In this document: positions 15,536 to 25,426 of the stretch, one piece after another
Layout: each line of letters starts with the position of its first letter
How positions within the stretch are numbered: position 1 is the stretch's first letter
Source of the DNA: Verrucomicrobiota bacterium
GTDB lineage: Bacteria > Verrucomicrobiota > Verrucomicrobiia > Limisphaerales > UBA8199
NCBI GenBank assembly: GCA_029974925.1
Contig: JARKQH010000079.1
Span: 1-54,346 of the forward strand
Direction: 5' to 3'
Length of the DNA stretch: 54,346 nt
Notes under the pieces: model-generated
Seen by the model: only the letters and a program-made list of their open reading frames with translations
What the model was told of the DNA's origin: nothing
Database searches by the model: none
Position numbers and translations under genes: made by a program

Positions 15536-18112
15536 TTATTCGCGGAGGATTCGGCAATTCACCAGTTTGACATCCCCTTCCGTGACCGAATCGTCCCGGC
15601 TGATGCCGCGAAAGACCGAGTCGTGAATGCGGACGCCGCGGATTTCGGCGCCGCGATAGCCGCGGATGTCGAGCACGCGTTGGGCCCGCTGCACGTCCAG
15701 GCGCTCGACCACCACGTTGCGAACCACCGGCCGGTGGACGCCATTGGTGCCTTCCTCATACAGAAAATCAATCTGCAGGACGGCATCCCGCACGCTGCCA
15801 ACCCGGACATCCCGGACAAAGATGTTCTCGACCACGCCCCCGCGCACGGCGTTGGACTTGAACCGGAGGACGCGGTCGAGATTCGTGCTGTTCATCCAGC
15901 AATTCTCGACGAACACATTCCGGCACCCGCCGGAGATTTCGCTGCCCATCGTGACCCCGCCATGCCCGTCCTTCATCGTGCAGCCGCGCACGATGACGTT
16001 CTCGGTGGGCAGGCCGAGCCGGCGGCCGTCGTTGTTCCGGCCGGACTTGATGGCGATGCAGTCGTCGCCGGTGTCGAACACGGTGTTTTCGATCAGCACA
16101 TCCCGGCAGCATTCGGGGTTGCAGCCGTCGTTGTTGGGACCGTGGGTTTGAATATCGAGGCCGCGCACAATGACATTCGTGCAAAACAGCGGGTGGACTT
16201 CCCACATGGGCGAGCGGCGAATGCGCACGCCTTCGATCAGCACATTGCGGCACCGGTACGGCTGGATGAAGGACGGCCGCAAAAAGTCGCCCCGTCCAAA
16301 AACCCGCTGGTCCACCGGCGCGTTGTTCGCCACCAACCGGGCGAGCCGGGCCCGGGCGGCGTTTTGGTTGTTCGTCGCGCCGGTCCGGCCTTTCCAGCTC
16401 CACCAGTTGTCGTCGCCGGCCTGGCCGTCCAGGACTCCCTTGCCGGTGATCGCAATGTCGTGCTGCTCGAAGGCATAGATCAGCGGCGAATAGTTCCAAC
16501 AGTCCATCCCTTCAAACCGGGTCCGGACGGCCGGCAGATAGGCCTCGGCGTTCGTGGTGAATTTCAGCGTCGCCCCTTCTTCCAGATGCAGATTGACCCG
16601 GCTGAGCAAATGAACCGGGCCGGTCAGATACTCGCCGGGCGGGACGACGACCCGGCCGCCGCCGGCTTTGGCCGCCGCGTCAATGGCCCGGGCGATGGCC
16701 TGGGTGCAATCGGTCTGCCCGCCGGCTGCCGCGCCGAAATCCGCAATCGAGAACTCGCGCCGCGGGATCGTAGGCGGCCGGATGCGGGCCAGAATCCGCG
16801 GCAGTCCCGCCCAGCCTTCGCCAATGGACGGTGCGACGGGGCCTTTTCCTGCAAGGTCCGGCGAAGCCGTCATCGGCAAGCCGAGCAGTTTTTGCACTTC
16901 GATCCCGGCGAGGATGAACGGCCCCACGCCTTTGAGGTCATTCTCGACCACCGGCTCGCGCAGGTAATACTCGTAGGAACCGTCCCGTCCGTAACCCAGC
17001 CCGGCCACCGCGCAGCATTGCGTCAGCGAGATGCGCCCCCCCTCTTCCCGGCGGATCAGCCGCTCAATCAACCCCGAATAACCCCGGAGAATCACCGGCA
17101 CGTATTCGCGCGAGAGGTAACCCTGGTTCACCGCCTTGGCCAGGGAATAGACAAACATGGCGCTGGCGCTGGCCTCGAGGTAGTTGCCCGGGCGTGTCCC
17201 CTGGTCCAGCACCTGCCACCACAAACCGCTGGCTGCGTCCTGGTGTTTGCGGATGCCCTCCGCAGTCTTCCGTATCAACCGGACGATCTCCGCGCGGCCG
17301 GGGTGTCGGGCGGGCAAATAGTCCAGCACATCCACCTGCGCCATGGCAAACCAGCCAAGGCCGCGCCCCCAGAAGTTGGAGGAGGTCCCGGACGCCGGAT
17401 TGGCCCACTCCTGCGCGCGTTTCTCGTCCCAGCCGTGATAGAACAAACCGCTCTTGGGATCGTAAAGATGCTGGTCAATAAGCTGGAATTGCCGCACCAC
17501 GTCGTCGTAATCCTCCGGCGGGCCGCGGAAGAGTTTCGTGTACTCGGCGTAGAAGGGCGCGCCCATGAAAAGCCCGTCCAGCCACATCTGCCAGGGATAC
17601 CGCTGTTTGTGCCAGAAACCTCCATCGCTGGTTCGCGGCTGCACCCGAAGTTGCTGCCGCAGCAAGTCCGCGCAGCGGCGGTACCGTTCCTCCCCCGTGA
17701 GCTGATACAGGGCCAGCACCGTCCGCCCTGGCGCCACGTTGTCTATGTTATACTCCTCGAGCTTGTAACCCTGAATCGTTCCGTCCGCGGCAATGAACGA
17801 GCCGATGGCATCCTTCGCAAACTCGACGTAGTCCGGCCGGGGCACCTTTTCGTTCAGCCGGAGCAGCGACAGGGTGAAAAGGCCGGCCGTGTAATCCCAC
17901 TTGACCTTCCGCTCGGGCCGCCAGGCCAGCCGGTCTCCGCGCCGGGACGTTTCCGAATCGGCCATTCGGACCGACCACTGCAAGGGGGTGGCCCCGTCAA
18001 ACCGGGCCGATTTTGCCGCGGGCGTTTGGTTGACAGTTCGGCATCCGCTCAGGGCGCCGAGCCCGAGCAGGGCCAGCGCCGCCAGGGTCCAGGGGAGTCG
18101 TCTTGGTCTCAT
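15536..18112 (-). CDS. GH105-GH28 fusion lipoprotein (rhamnogalacturonyl hydrolase + polygalacturonase)
   Basis: An 858-residue lipoprotein carrying two pectinase domains. The N-terminus has a lipobox (LGALSGC). Residues ~35-410 are a six-hairpin GH105 domain: WDYTAGLF, a GGFWHKQRYPWQMWLDGLFM block, GRGLGWFAMAQVD and NYLEASASAMFVYSLAKAV. This family releases unsaturated galacturonate from the non-reducing end of lyase products. Residues ~445-858 are a right-handed beta-helix GH28 domain with its full signature: NNDGCNP, DTGDDCIAIKSG, GHGG and RFKSN (the RxK position). GH28 members hydrolyse polygalacturonate or rhamnogalacturonate. Both active sites look complete. It is the last gene of the seven-gene run, and its partners upstream are a lyase and rhamnosidases. 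Confidence 0.9.
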   Translation of the reverse strand: MRPRRLPWTLAALALLGLGALSGCRTVNQTPAAKSARFDGATPLQWSVRMADSETSRRGDRLAWRPERKVKWDYTAGLFTLSLLRLNEKVPRPDYVEFAKDAIGSFIAADGTIQGYKLEEYNIDNVAPGRTVLALYQLTGEERYRRCADLLRQQLRVQPRTSDGGFWHKQRYPWQMWLDGLFMGAPFYAEYTKLFRGPPEDYDDVVRQFQLIDQHLYDPKSGLFYHGWDEKRAQEWANPASGTSSNFWGRGLGWFAMAQVDVLDYLPARHPGRAEIVRLIRKTAEGIRKHQDAASGLWWQVLDQGTRPGNYLEASASAMFVYSLAKAVNQGYLSREYVPVILRGYSGLIERLIRREEGGRISLTQCCAVAGLGYGRDGSYEYYLREPVVENDLKGVGPFILAGIEVQKLLGLPMTASPDLAGKGPVAPSIGEGWAGLPRILARIRPPTIPRREFSIADFGAAAGGQTDCTQAIARAIDAAAKAGGGRVVVPPGEYLTGPVHLLSRVNLHLEEGATLKFTTNAEAYLPAVRTRFEGMDCWNYSPLIYAFEQHDIAITGKGVLDGQAGDDNWWSWKGRTGATNNQNAARARLARLVANNAPVDQRVFGRGDFLRPSFIQPYRCRNVLIEGVRIRRSPMWEVHPLFCTNVIVRGLDIQTHGPNNDGCNPECCRDVLIENTVFDTGDDCIAIKSGRNNDGRRLGLPTENVIVRGCTMKDGHGGVTMGSEISGGCRNVFVENCWMNSTNLDRVLRFKSNAVRGGVVENIFVRDVRVGSVRDAVLQIDFLYEEGTNGVHRPVVRNVVVERLDVQRAQRVLDIRGYRGAEIRGVRIHDSVFRGISRDDSVTEGDVKLVNCRILRE

Positions 18113-18230
18113 AAAGATATTGTGCGGGAGGAGGTCGCGGGTCCGCGAAACGGAGTCTGTCGCCTTTTCGCAAAGTTGACCCTTTTGCTCATGTTGCGGA
18201 GAAGATGCCTGGACGGGTTGCCGTTGGCCA

Positions 18231-19445
18231 TCACCGGCTGGTTATGGACACTTCGACCGGAGCGGACAAGCCCCGAGCGAAGTTCGCCAGGTGGCTTTCC
18301 CACGCGGCGCTGTTGGTGAGGAGCCCCGCCTTGTCCCAGCAAAAGCCCGCCCAGTAGGTGAGCTTCAGGTCGTCGCGGGACCGGGCCAGGAGGAGATAAT
18401 TCAGCTCGTCTTCGGCTTCACCGCTGACTTGGGCGGGCGGGGCGGCGATGGCCAGGCCTTGCATGCCCGCGTTTTTGGCCATTTTCTCCCAGACCCGCAG
18501 CAGCCCCGCCTCCGCGGAAAAATTCTTCACCGCGCCGGCGGTCTTCTTGATGCCCAAGCCAACCACCAGCGGGCGACCCGGGGCCTCTCCCTCCCACTGG
18601 TAGGAACTGGTGAACTGGTCCAACTGGCTGCCCGCGTCCAGCGAGATGCGCTTGACTTCCCGCAGCTTGCGTCCGTTGACCTCGAACGGCTCATACTCGA
18701 GCTCGAACAGGACCCGAATAGGGCCGTTGGCCAGCACCCGGGAATGGACGAAATTTCGCGAGGTCCACAAGCGGCCGGCCTCCCAAATCCCGCTGCCGCC
18801 GCAGCCCCGGCTGGGGCCGGCCGAATAGAAATCCGCTCCCTCGCCGTGATCGGCGTGGTAGTCGTCGGTCAGGTACCAGTCGTTGATCACCAGGCGCGTT
18901 GTGCGCTTGGACCAGATATCCACCGTGCTGCTGGTCAGCGGCTCGCCGGCCCACGTCTCGAGCGCCTTCCCATACATCCGATGCGCAATCCGGTCGTTTT
19001 CCCAGGCAAAGTCGTCGAATCGTTCGCGGACAAACCGGCCGTAAGCCTGAAACTGGTCTTTGGTGTAAACCTGCTTCGGCCCCGTCACCAGCGTGAAGGT
19101 TTTGGTTTCACTGGCCGCAAAATCCGCCTGGAAAATCACCACATCGGGTTTCCGATACGCGTCTCCGTCCGTGTCAACCGCCTGGCAGAGGATTGCCTGT
19201 CCTCGGGCGTCTCTAACGTGAACGGTGCGCAGGTCGGCGGCCCCCAGCCCGGCAAGCTGCGCGGCAGTCAGTTCCAGCGTTTGCCGCGACCGGGAAATCG
19301 GCAGGGGATTCACCGCTTTGACGGCCAGCTCGGCGGCGCCACCGGTTTGAACGCCAAGCAAAAGGAGCCCCACCCAGCGGGGCCAATCCTGCGTGAGCCG
19401 CCGGCATGCCGGTACTGTGGGAGCGAGGACAAAAGGTGGTTTCAT
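18231..19445 (-). CDS. DUF4861-family exported protein
   Basis: A 404-residue protein matching my recollection of DUF4861 (strand-rich; EDELNYLLLARS, YWAGFCWDKAG near the C-terminus; FDDFAWENDRIAHRMYG in the middle). DUF4861 proteins recur in pectin and other polyuronate loci but have no agreed activity that I can state. The N-terminus has a basic leader and a hydrophobic core (WVGLLLLGVQTGGAAELAV), so it is exported. It starts three bases after the stop of the isomerase-like gene, and the GH105-GH28 gene follows 118 bases on, so it belongs to the operon. The acidic/histidine segment DDYHADHGEGADFY could bind metal or a substrate; that is inference. Confidence 0.7.
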   Translation of the reverse strand: MKPPFVLAPTVPACRRLTQDWPRWVGLLLLGVQTGGAAELAVKAVNPLPISRSRQTLELTAAQLAGLGAADLRTVHVRDARGQAILCQAVDTDGDAYRKPDVVIFQADFAASETKTFTLVTGPKQVYTKDQFQAYGRFVRERFDDFAWENDRIAHRMYGKALETWAGEPLTSSTVDIWSKRTTRLVINDWYLTDDYHADHGEGADFYSAGPSRGCGGSGIWEAGRLWTSRNFVHSRVLANGPIRVLFELEYEPFEVNGRKLREVKRISLDAGSQLDQFTSSYQWEGEAPGRPLVVGLGIKKTAGAVKNFSAEAGLLRVWEKMAKNAGMQGLAIAAPPAQVSGEAEDELNYLLLARSRDDLKLTYWAGFCWDKAGLLTNSAAWESHLANFARGLSAPVEVSITSR

Positions 19446-19448
19446 GTT

Positions 19449-20390
19449 TCAGCTCTCCTGGAAGATTTTCTTGAGATAAGCGGTGTTGGCGCCAAAGTTG
19501 CGGCGGACGTTGCGCGGGTCGGCGGCGTCGCGCGATCGCTCAACCACCAGCCAGCCGGACCAGCCCAAGGCCTCGAGCGTTTTTCGCACTTCCGGCAGGT
19601 TGATCTTCGGGTCTTTCTCGAGCCAGACGCCGTCTTCGTTGGTGCAATGAATCTGGGCGATACGGTCCCGGCCCAGGGTGCGAAGCTCGGCCGGCAGGTC
19701 GCGGCCGTATTTGACGGCGTTGGCGAAGTTGAAATAGCTCTTGATGGACGGCGAGCCTACCTCGTCCAGCAGTTGCGCCTCCTCGGCGGCTGGCAGCGAA
19801 GTTTCCACGCCGATGACCACGCCCGCCTCGGCGGCGATTCGTCCGGCCAGCTTCAGTCGTTCCAGCACCGGCATTCTCAGCTCGGGCTGCTGCCTCAGGT
19901 CCGACCGGACGCCGAGCGGCAGAAACCCCACCTTGACCCCCATGGCCTTCATCGTGTCCACGCAATCCTGGAGCATGCGGGCGACGGTGGGCCGCTCGGC
20001 GAACGATTGCGCGAAGAAACCGGTCATTGCCAGCGAGCAGATCTCCAGGTTCAGCTCCCGAGCCTGCGCGAGGAATTGCTCGCGCACCTCGGGTTTGGCC
20101 AGTTGATTGTCGAACGTCTCGCGGTCGCCCAGCCCGCCCATGTCCACCTCCACCCCGTCGGCGCCAACTTCTTTTGCCAGGGGCAATGCCCCGAGTTTCT
20201 GCCGCTTCAGCATCATGATGTCGCTGACGCCGATTTTGTAACGCAGCGTGGAGCGGGGGGGCGCCGGCTCGGCGCCGGCCCGGCGGGACCCAACCCACGG
20301 CCCGCACGATAACGCCAGCGCGCCGGCCATCGCGGTTCTCAGAAACGCCCGGCGCGAGGCGCTTTGCGGAAAGAGGGATGATGGGTTCAT
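19449..20390 (-). CDS. Tat-exported sugar isomerase/epimerase-like TIM barrel
   Basis: A 313-residue protein of the xylose isomerase-like (AP endonuclease 2) TIM-barrel superfamily. The N-terminus has a twin-arginine signal ([17 protein letters not shown]), so it acts outside the cytoplasm. Barrel features include [44 protein letters not shown] and a C-terminal GWLVVERS. Such proteins are frequent in Planctomycetes and Verrucomicrobia sugar loci, usually without a proven reaction. It overlaps the end of the GH95 gene by four bases (ATGA type) and is followed three bases later by the DUF4861 gene, indicating translational coupling. Confidence 0.8.
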   Translation of the reverse strand: MNPSSLFPQSASRRAFLRTAMAGALALSCGPWVGSRRAGAEPAPPRSTLRYKIGVSDIMMLKRQKLGALPLAKEVGADGVEVDMGGLGDRETFDNQLAKPEVREQFLAQARELNLEICSLAMTGFFAQSFAERPTVARMLQDCVDTMKAMGVKVGFLPLGVRSDLRQQPELRMPVLERLKLAGRIAAEAGVVIGVETSLPAAEEAQLLDEVGSPSIKSYFNFANAVKYGRDLPAELRTLGRDRIAQIHCTNEDGVWLEKDPKINLPEVRKTLEALGWSGWLVVERSRDAADPRNVRRNFGANTAYLKKIFQES

Positions 20391-22744
20391 GGTTTCGGCG
20401 GGAATTGAGGCTTGAGGTCTGGGCCAAGCACCAGTGTTTGCCCGCTTTTCGGAGTCAGCGCCAGTTCATGGCCGGCGCAGCGAATTTTCACCGGACGGCC
20501 AAGGTCGGAGCGCACGAGGGCCTTCGAGAGCCGCCCGTCCTTCCATTCCAAATCCACCTGGAAGCCGTCGCGGGCGCGCAGGCCTGAAATCGAGCCGTCT
20601 CTCCAAGCGCCGGGCAGCGCAGGCAGCAAATCCAAAATGCGAGCCGGAACCTTCGAGCCGGTGTCAGCCGTGAGGTGGCTTTGGAGCAGCATTTCCGCCA
20701 CCGCGGCGCAGGCGCCAAAATTCCCGTCAATCTGAAAAGGGCCGCAGAGGTCGAAGAGGTTCGGCAGGGTGCGGCGCTGCAACAGGCCCTGAAACTGCTT
20801 GAACGCCTGTTCGCCGTCGCCGGTTCGCGCCCGCAAGGCCATGCGCCAGGCAAAACTCCAGCCCGTGCTCCCGTCCCCCCGCCACTCCAGGAGGCGCCGC
20901 GCGGCGTCGTAAATCCGCGGGTTGCCCGGGTTGATCTCCCAGCCCGGATAAAGCGCGAACAACGGCGACATGTGGCGGTGATTGTTGTTCGGAGCATCCC
21001 AGTCCTCGAGCCACTCCTGCAACTGGCCGTGCCGGCCGATTTGATTCGGCGGCAGTTTGCCCCGCACCTCCGCCAGTTGCCGGGCGAACTTCTCATCCAC
21101 GCCGAGGATGGCCGCCGCCTCGAGGGTGTAGGTCAGCAGCGCCCGAATCAGTTGGTTGTCCATCGTGGGACCGGGGGCAAACAGCGGCCGGCCGGGCGGC
21201 GGCTGCTCGGGAGAATGCGAGGGGCAGGTCACCAGCCAGCCGGTGGCGGGGTCCGGCACCAGGAAATCCACAAAGAACAGCGAGGCGGCTTTCATGGCCG
21301 GATAAGCCCGCTTGCGGAGGAAAGCGCGGTCCCCCGTGAAGAGGTAATGCTCCCAAAGGTGATGGCACAGCCACGCGCCGCCCGTGGGCCAGAAGCCGTC
21401 AATGTTGTTGATCGGCGCCGCCCCGCGCCAAAGGTCAGTGTTGTGATGAACCACCCACCCGCGCGCGCCGTATTGTTTCCTGGCCGCCCGGGCGCCGCTG
21501 ATCGTGAGGTCGTCAATCAGGTCAAACAAGGGCTCGTGGCACTCGCTCAGGTTGCACACCTCCGCCGGCCAGTAGTTCATCTCGCAATTTATGTTCAGCG
21601 TGTATTTGCTTTCCCAGGGCGGGTTGAGTTCCTCGTTCCACACTCCCTGCAGGTTGGCGGGCTGGCTGCCCGGCCGGCTGCTCGCTATCAGCAGGTACCG
21701 CCCATACTGAAAATGCAGCGCCGCCAGGCCGGGGTCCGCGGCCAATCCCTCCTGTTTGAGGCGGGCCAGGCGCTCATCCACCGGCATTCCCGCTGCGGAG
21801 GGGCCGCCCAATTCCAGCCTGACGCGGCTCATCAAACGCTGGTGATCGGCCAGGTGAGCCGCGCGAAGAGCCGCATACTCTCTTCCTGCGAGCCGTTTCA
21901 GGTCCAAGGCGCATCGCTCCGCCGGGTCGCCGCTAATGTCCTGAAAGGTGCGAAAGCTGGTTCGCGCCACCAACACCACCGTGACGGCGTCCGCCTTCTC
22001 CACTTCGAGAACGTCCTGACGGTTGGTGCAGGCTCCGCCAGCGGCCAGGACTCGCACCCGGGCTTCGAACTTGAGCCCGTCGGTTCCCAGTTGGCCCTTC
22101 AAAGCGAGCGTGTCCGGGCCCAGCGCCCGGCTCACCATGTTGGTATGCGGGCTGTCCAGACGCAGCGAAAAATCAATCCGGCCGGGTTCCGAAGCCGTCA
22201 GCCTCATGATCAAGGCGCGATCGGGATAACTGGCAAACACCTCCCGCCGGTACTGCACGCCTCCCACCCGATACAGTGTGCTGGCCATGGCTGTTTCAAG
22301 GTCCAGTTCCCGCCGGTATTCGCTGACGTTGTCGTGCCCGGGAAATTCCAAACGCAAATCGCCAAACGGCTGGTAAGGCATCTGCCGGACCGGGTCGCTG
22401 ATGGCCTTTTCGCGCGCCAGTTTGCCCGCCGCGTCGGCCTGCCCGGAAAACACCAGCCGCCGAATTTCATTCAAATGCTCGCCCGCGCCCGCGCGAACGT
22501 AATCGTGCGGTTTTCCTTTCCACAGGGTGTCCTCATTGAACTGGATGCGTTCGGACGCCGTCCCCCCAAAGACCATGGCCCCCATGTGCCCGTTGCCGAC
22601 CGGCAGGGCCTCGGTCCAGGTCCGCGCGGGCTGGCCATACCACAGCTTCAAGTCCGCCGCGTGCGCCAGGCTAAACGCAATCAGACCGGCCAGCAGTCCG
22701 GCCGGGCGCGCGGCCGCTGCCGCCGCTGTCCGGGAGAATCGCAT
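20387..22744 (-). CDS. GH95 alpha-L-fucosidase/alpha-L-galactosidase
   Basis: A 785-residue exported enzyme, the usual length for GH95. It opens [20 protein letters not shown] and [10 protein letters not shown], the family's N-terminal signature. The active-site blocks are present: [12 protein letters not shown] near residue 385 (the asparagines that help position the catalytic water), CPSHSPEQP with the acid glutamate, and [18 protein letters not shown] near 675. GH95 enzymes invert alpha-1,2-L-fucose or alpha-L-galactose; the latter occurs in rhamnogalacturonan II, which suits the neighbours, but sequence alone does not decide. Signal peptide: an alanine-rich leader then [13 protein letters not shown]. 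Downstream overlap with the isomerase gene is four bases. Confidence 0.9.
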   Translation of the reverse strand: MRFSRTAAAAAARPAGLLAGLIAFSLAHAADLKLWYGQPARTWTEALPVGNGHMGAMVFGGTASERIQFNEDTLWKGKPHDYVRAGAGEHLNEIRRLVFSGQADAAGKLAREKAISDPVRQMPYQPFGDLRLEFPGHDNVSEYRRELDLETAMASTLYRVGGVQYRREVFASYPDRALIMRLTASEPGRIDFSLRLDSPHTNMVSRALGPDTLALKGQLGTDGLKFEARVRVLAAGGACTNRQDVLEVEKADAVTVVLVARTSFRTFQDISGDPAERCALDLKRLAGREYAALRAAHLADHQRLMSRVRLELGGPSAAGMPVDERLARLKQEGLAADPGLAALHFQYGRYLLIASSRPGSQPANLQGVWNEELNPPWESKYTLNINCEMNYWPAEVCNLSECHEPLFDLIDDLTISGARAARKQYGARGWVVHHNTDLWRGAAPINNIDGFWPTGGAWLCHHLWEHYLFTGDRAFLRKRAYPAMKAASLFFVDFLVPDPATGWLVTCPSHSPEQPPPGRPLFAPGPTMDNQLIRALLTYTLEAAAILGVDEKFARQLAEVRGKLPPNQIGRHGQLQEWLEDWDAPNNNHRHMSPLFALYPGWEINPGNPRIYDAARRLLEWRGDGSTGWSFAWRMALRARTGDGEQAFKQFQGLLQRRTLPNLFDLCGPFQIDGNFGACAAVAEMLLQSHLTADTGSKVPARILDLLPALPGAWRDGSISGLRARDGFQVDLEWKDGRLSKALVRSDLGRPVKIRCAGHELALTPKSGQTLVLGPDLKPQFPPKP

Positions 22745-22882
22745 ATCACTTTGTTCTCAAACTCGTCAGGCTCCGGGCCCGTTGGCGAAACCACCCGCTG
22801 CCCGGACCAGGCTGCATCGCCCTGCCGCAAGTCAGCCGATGGCGGCGGAGCGGGGGGCGGGGGTGACGTAACTTTTTTCACC

Positions 22883-22907
22883 GCGCTAAAATTATAGGAC
22901 TGACCCC
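22883..22907 (-). repeat. Dispersed 25-bp repeat, copy 2
   Basis: Identical over 25 bases (28 with the CGA upstream) to copy 1 at 2710..2734, here on the minus strand. It overlaps the end of the pectate lyase gene: the reading frame enters the repeat as GGG-TCA-GTC-CTA-TAA, so the repeat provides the stop codon and the last few residues of the enzyme. Confidence 0.9.
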
Positions 22908-24592
22908 TCGTAAAGGAACTGTTCGATGTTGGTGTAGCCATCGTGGTTCAGGTCGCCAGTGGCATCCGCGGGATCGGCCGGGTTCAGACCGTGCCGTGTC
23001 TCCCACTCGTCCGGCAGGCCGTCGCTGTCGGAGTCCTTGTAGGGGACGCCCCGGTATTCGGGGTAGCCCCCCACTTGCGAGGGATGGGTGATGATGCCCA
23101 GCGGCACCAGGCGGATCAGCTCGTTGATTGTCTGAGGCGAATAGCCGACTTTCCCGAGGTCGGACGCCAAATCGGGGCCGGGTTTCGCGGTGACCCGGCC
23201 GGTTTTGACGGCTTCAATGATGCGCTGGTCCACCGCATCGCGCCGGGGGAGGGTGGCGCCGGCGTTTTCGAGTACGGTTTCAAAGGCCGCTTCGGCCGAT
23301 TGGATTTTGAGCGGCGCATGGGGGAAGGGCGAGTTGACCCGAATCCTGGCCAGCACCTCGGGCAGGGACCCGCGCGCGTCCGGTTGCACGCCGCCATCCC
23401 AGTTGTCGCGGGTGACCCGTTCGTTGCCCTCCACCACGTTCCCCGCCACGAAGGCTTTTCCGAAGTTGTCCACGACCGTCTTGCTGCGCTCCGACTCCGG
23501 CTTCAACAGCCGCCAGGAAACCGGGGCGTCCTTCGGCGTGGCCGGCCCGGGCTTCAGGTAGTTGTTGAGGATGTTGAAACAACTGCGGTGGTCTCCGCCA
23601 TCCACGGTCCGATGCACCCAGTTGAACAGGACGTTGTTGACGAAGGTGAAGTCGCCGTACATGCCGACGCTGGGGTTGCGGCCGGTGTTGCAGGCCCAGA
23701 GGTTGTGGTGGAAGGTGCTGTTCAAGCCGCCGAGGGTGCTGCCAAAGGCGTGGTGATAGGTGTTCAGGCCCTCGCTAAAAATCGAGTTTTGAATGGTGAT
23801 GTTGACCGTCGGCAGCTTGAGGGCCGGGGTGGACGGGTCGTTGTCATGATCGTACATGTGGCGGTACATGGACAGGTTTTCGTCCAATCCCCAACTGGCG
23901 GAAACATGGTCAATCATGATGTTGCCCACCGGGTTCCCGCCGAGGGAATCGTTGCGATCCCCCACCCAGGTTTCGCCCCGGCGAAAACGCATGTGCCGGA
24001 TGATGACGTCGTGCGTTTCCAGCTCGACAGTGTTGCCGGCGATGCAGACGCCATCGCCCGGGGCGGAACTGCCGCAAATGGTGATGTAGGGGGCGCGGAT
24101 GCGGATGCGGTCCTGGAGTTTGATGATGCCGGCCACGTTGAAGACCACCACCCGCGGTCCGCCAGCCTCGCACGCTTCGCGGAAACTCCCGGGACCGCTG
24201 TCATTCAGGTTGGTCACCACGATGACCCGGCCGCCCCGCCCGCCAAAGGAGTACATGCCTCCGCCCCACGCGCCGGGAAAGGCGGGAATTTTTGCCTGAG
24301 GCAAATCCTCCGGCTTTGCGGCCCCGGGAAGGTACGGCTTGCCCTTGGCCGCCCATTCCTGAATCACCGGCAGGGCCCTGGCAAACGCCTCGTCGGAGCG
24401 GCGGTCCGCCGCCGCCTGGCGGGCGGCCGCCTCCCGCGCGATGTCTGGAGCGACATTGGGATATTGCGCCTGGAGGGAGGGAATGATCCCGAGCCCAAGC
24501 CAGAGGATGGCGAGGAGAGCGCCGGCATGGCATGAGCGGGCGCGCCCCAGCCGGCCGTGGCGCCCGAACCTGGAATTGTCAATCGAACTCAT
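22892..24592 (-). CDS. PL1-like pectate lyase with calcium-binding tail
   Basis: A 566-residue secreted lyase. After the signal peptide (ending near SLQAQ) and a helical linker, the right-handed beta-helix begins at AFPGAWGGGMYSFGGRGG and VVTNLNDSGPGSFREA, the standard opening of PL1 pectate lyases. It continues through IRHMRFRRGETW and MIDHVSASWG (the DH/W block near the calcium site). These enzymes cleave polygalacturonate by beta-elimination, leaving unsaturated ends for the GH105 domain of this operon. The C-terminus is a thrombospondin/dockerin-like calcium loop pair (DSDSDGLPDEWETRHGLNP, DLNHDGYTNIEQFL). The last residues and stop come from a dispersed repeat. It overlaps the DUF3826 gene by four bases at its start. 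Confidence 0.88.
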   Translation of the reverse strand: MSSIDNSRFGRHGRLGRARSCHAGALLAILWLGLGIIPSLQAQYPNVAPDIAREAAARQAAADRRSDEAFARALPVIQEWAAKGKPYLPGAAKPEDLPQAKIPAFPGAWGGGMYSFGGRGGRVIVVTNLNDSGPGSFREACEAGGPRVVVFNVAGIIKLQDRIRIRAPYITICGSSAPGDGVCIAGNTVELETHDVIIRHMRFRRGETWVGDRNDSLGGNPVGNIMIDHVSASWGLDENLSMYRHMYDHDNDPSTPALKLPTVNITIQNSIFSEGLNTYHHAFGSTLGGLNSTFHHNLWACNTGRNPSVGMYGDFTFVNNVLFNWVHRTVDGGDHRSCFNILNNYLKPGPATPKDAPVSWRLLKPESERSKTVVDNFGKAFVAGNVVEGNERVTRDNWDGGVQPDARGSLPEVLARIRVNSPFPHAPLKIQSAEAAFETVLENAGATLPRRDAVDQRIIEAVKTGRVTAKPGPDLASDLGKVGYSPQTINELIRLVPLGIITHPSQVGGYPEYRGVPYKDSDSDGLPDEWETRHGLNPADPADATGDLNHDGYTNIEQFLYEGSVL

Positions 24593-25260
24593 TGCGTCTG
24601 AGCCTGCTTTTTCAGGTTTTCCGCCCCTTTCCGGGCGTCATAACCCGCCCGGGAAAGGTAATTGTTGATTTTGCCTTTGTATTTGTTGAACACGGCGTGT
24701 TTTTCCTCCGAGGTGCCCTCGTCCATCGCGATTTCCCGGGCTTCGAGCAGCCAATCCCAAATCTGCTTTTTCTCACTCTCCGTAAGAGTGGGATGCATTT
24801 TGAGGTAAACGTTGTAAGTGAGCGGCGCCACGCCGTAAGTCATCCCATCCTTCACCTGGTCCACCTGCGCCCTGGTCAAATCCTTCGCCAGTTCCGACAA
24901 GAATGTCGCGTGCAATGTCTCGAGGCGGGGGCGGATTTGCTCTTTGGCTTTTTGGACCGCCAGTTTGGCGGCGGCTTTATCGGCGCCGGCCGCCTGGGCC
25001 GCCGCGCGGGCCTGGGCGTCCCGAATGTCATGGAGTTCGCGGAGACTGAAATACTGCCGGGCGATGGTGTCCCGCACCCGGGCAGCGGTGTCGGCGTCGG
25101 GGAGGTTCAACGCCGCCACAATTCTGCCGGCACGCTCTTCGATGGTTTTGCGGTAGGCAGCCTCCTTTTCGGCCGTCGTGCCGGGCGCGGCGGCCTGGCC
25201 CGCCGCGGCGGTCATCAAGCCCATCGTGAGCCAGCAAACACACTCGGCAGCTTTTCTCAT
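24589..25260 (-). CDS. DUF3826-family exported protein
   Basis: A 223-residue helical protein recognised as DUF3826 from its C-terminal NKYKGKINNYLSRAGYDARK signature and the MTYGVAPLTYNVYLKMHP segment. The family is found almost only in pectin-degradation loci, and its role is unknown. The signal peptide is MRKAAECVCWLTMGLMTAAAGQA. The start at 25260 is preferred to the upstream ATG at 25347, which would bury the signal. The central AARAAAQAAGADKAAAKLAV stretch is alanine/lysine-rich and likely a long helix. Its stop overlaps the lyase start by four bases, so the two are translationally coupled. Confidence 0.85.
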   Translation of the reverse strand: MRKAAECVCWLTMGLMTAAAGQAAAPGTTAEKEAAYRKTIEERAGRIVAALNLPDADTAARVRDTIARQYFSLRELHDIRDAQARAAAQAAGADKAAAKLAVQKAKEQIRPRLETLHATFLSELAKDLTRAQVDQVKDGMTYGVAPLTYNVYLKMHPTLTESEKKQIWDWLLEAREIAMDEGTSEEKHAVFNKYKGKINNYLSRAGYDARKGAENLKKQAQTQ

Positions 25261-25426
25261 GGTGATGCGCGCGTTGGGCCGCCCGCTGGCGCCTTCAACG
25301 AGCGCGCGGGCGGACCGATTCCACTCATGCCGAAGCAACTTAGTCATGCCGGGCCGCGGGAGCCATGTTTATTCGACTCGAAACCCTGCAAAAATGGAGC
25401 GTCGCGATGGTGGCGGTAATCCCTCC

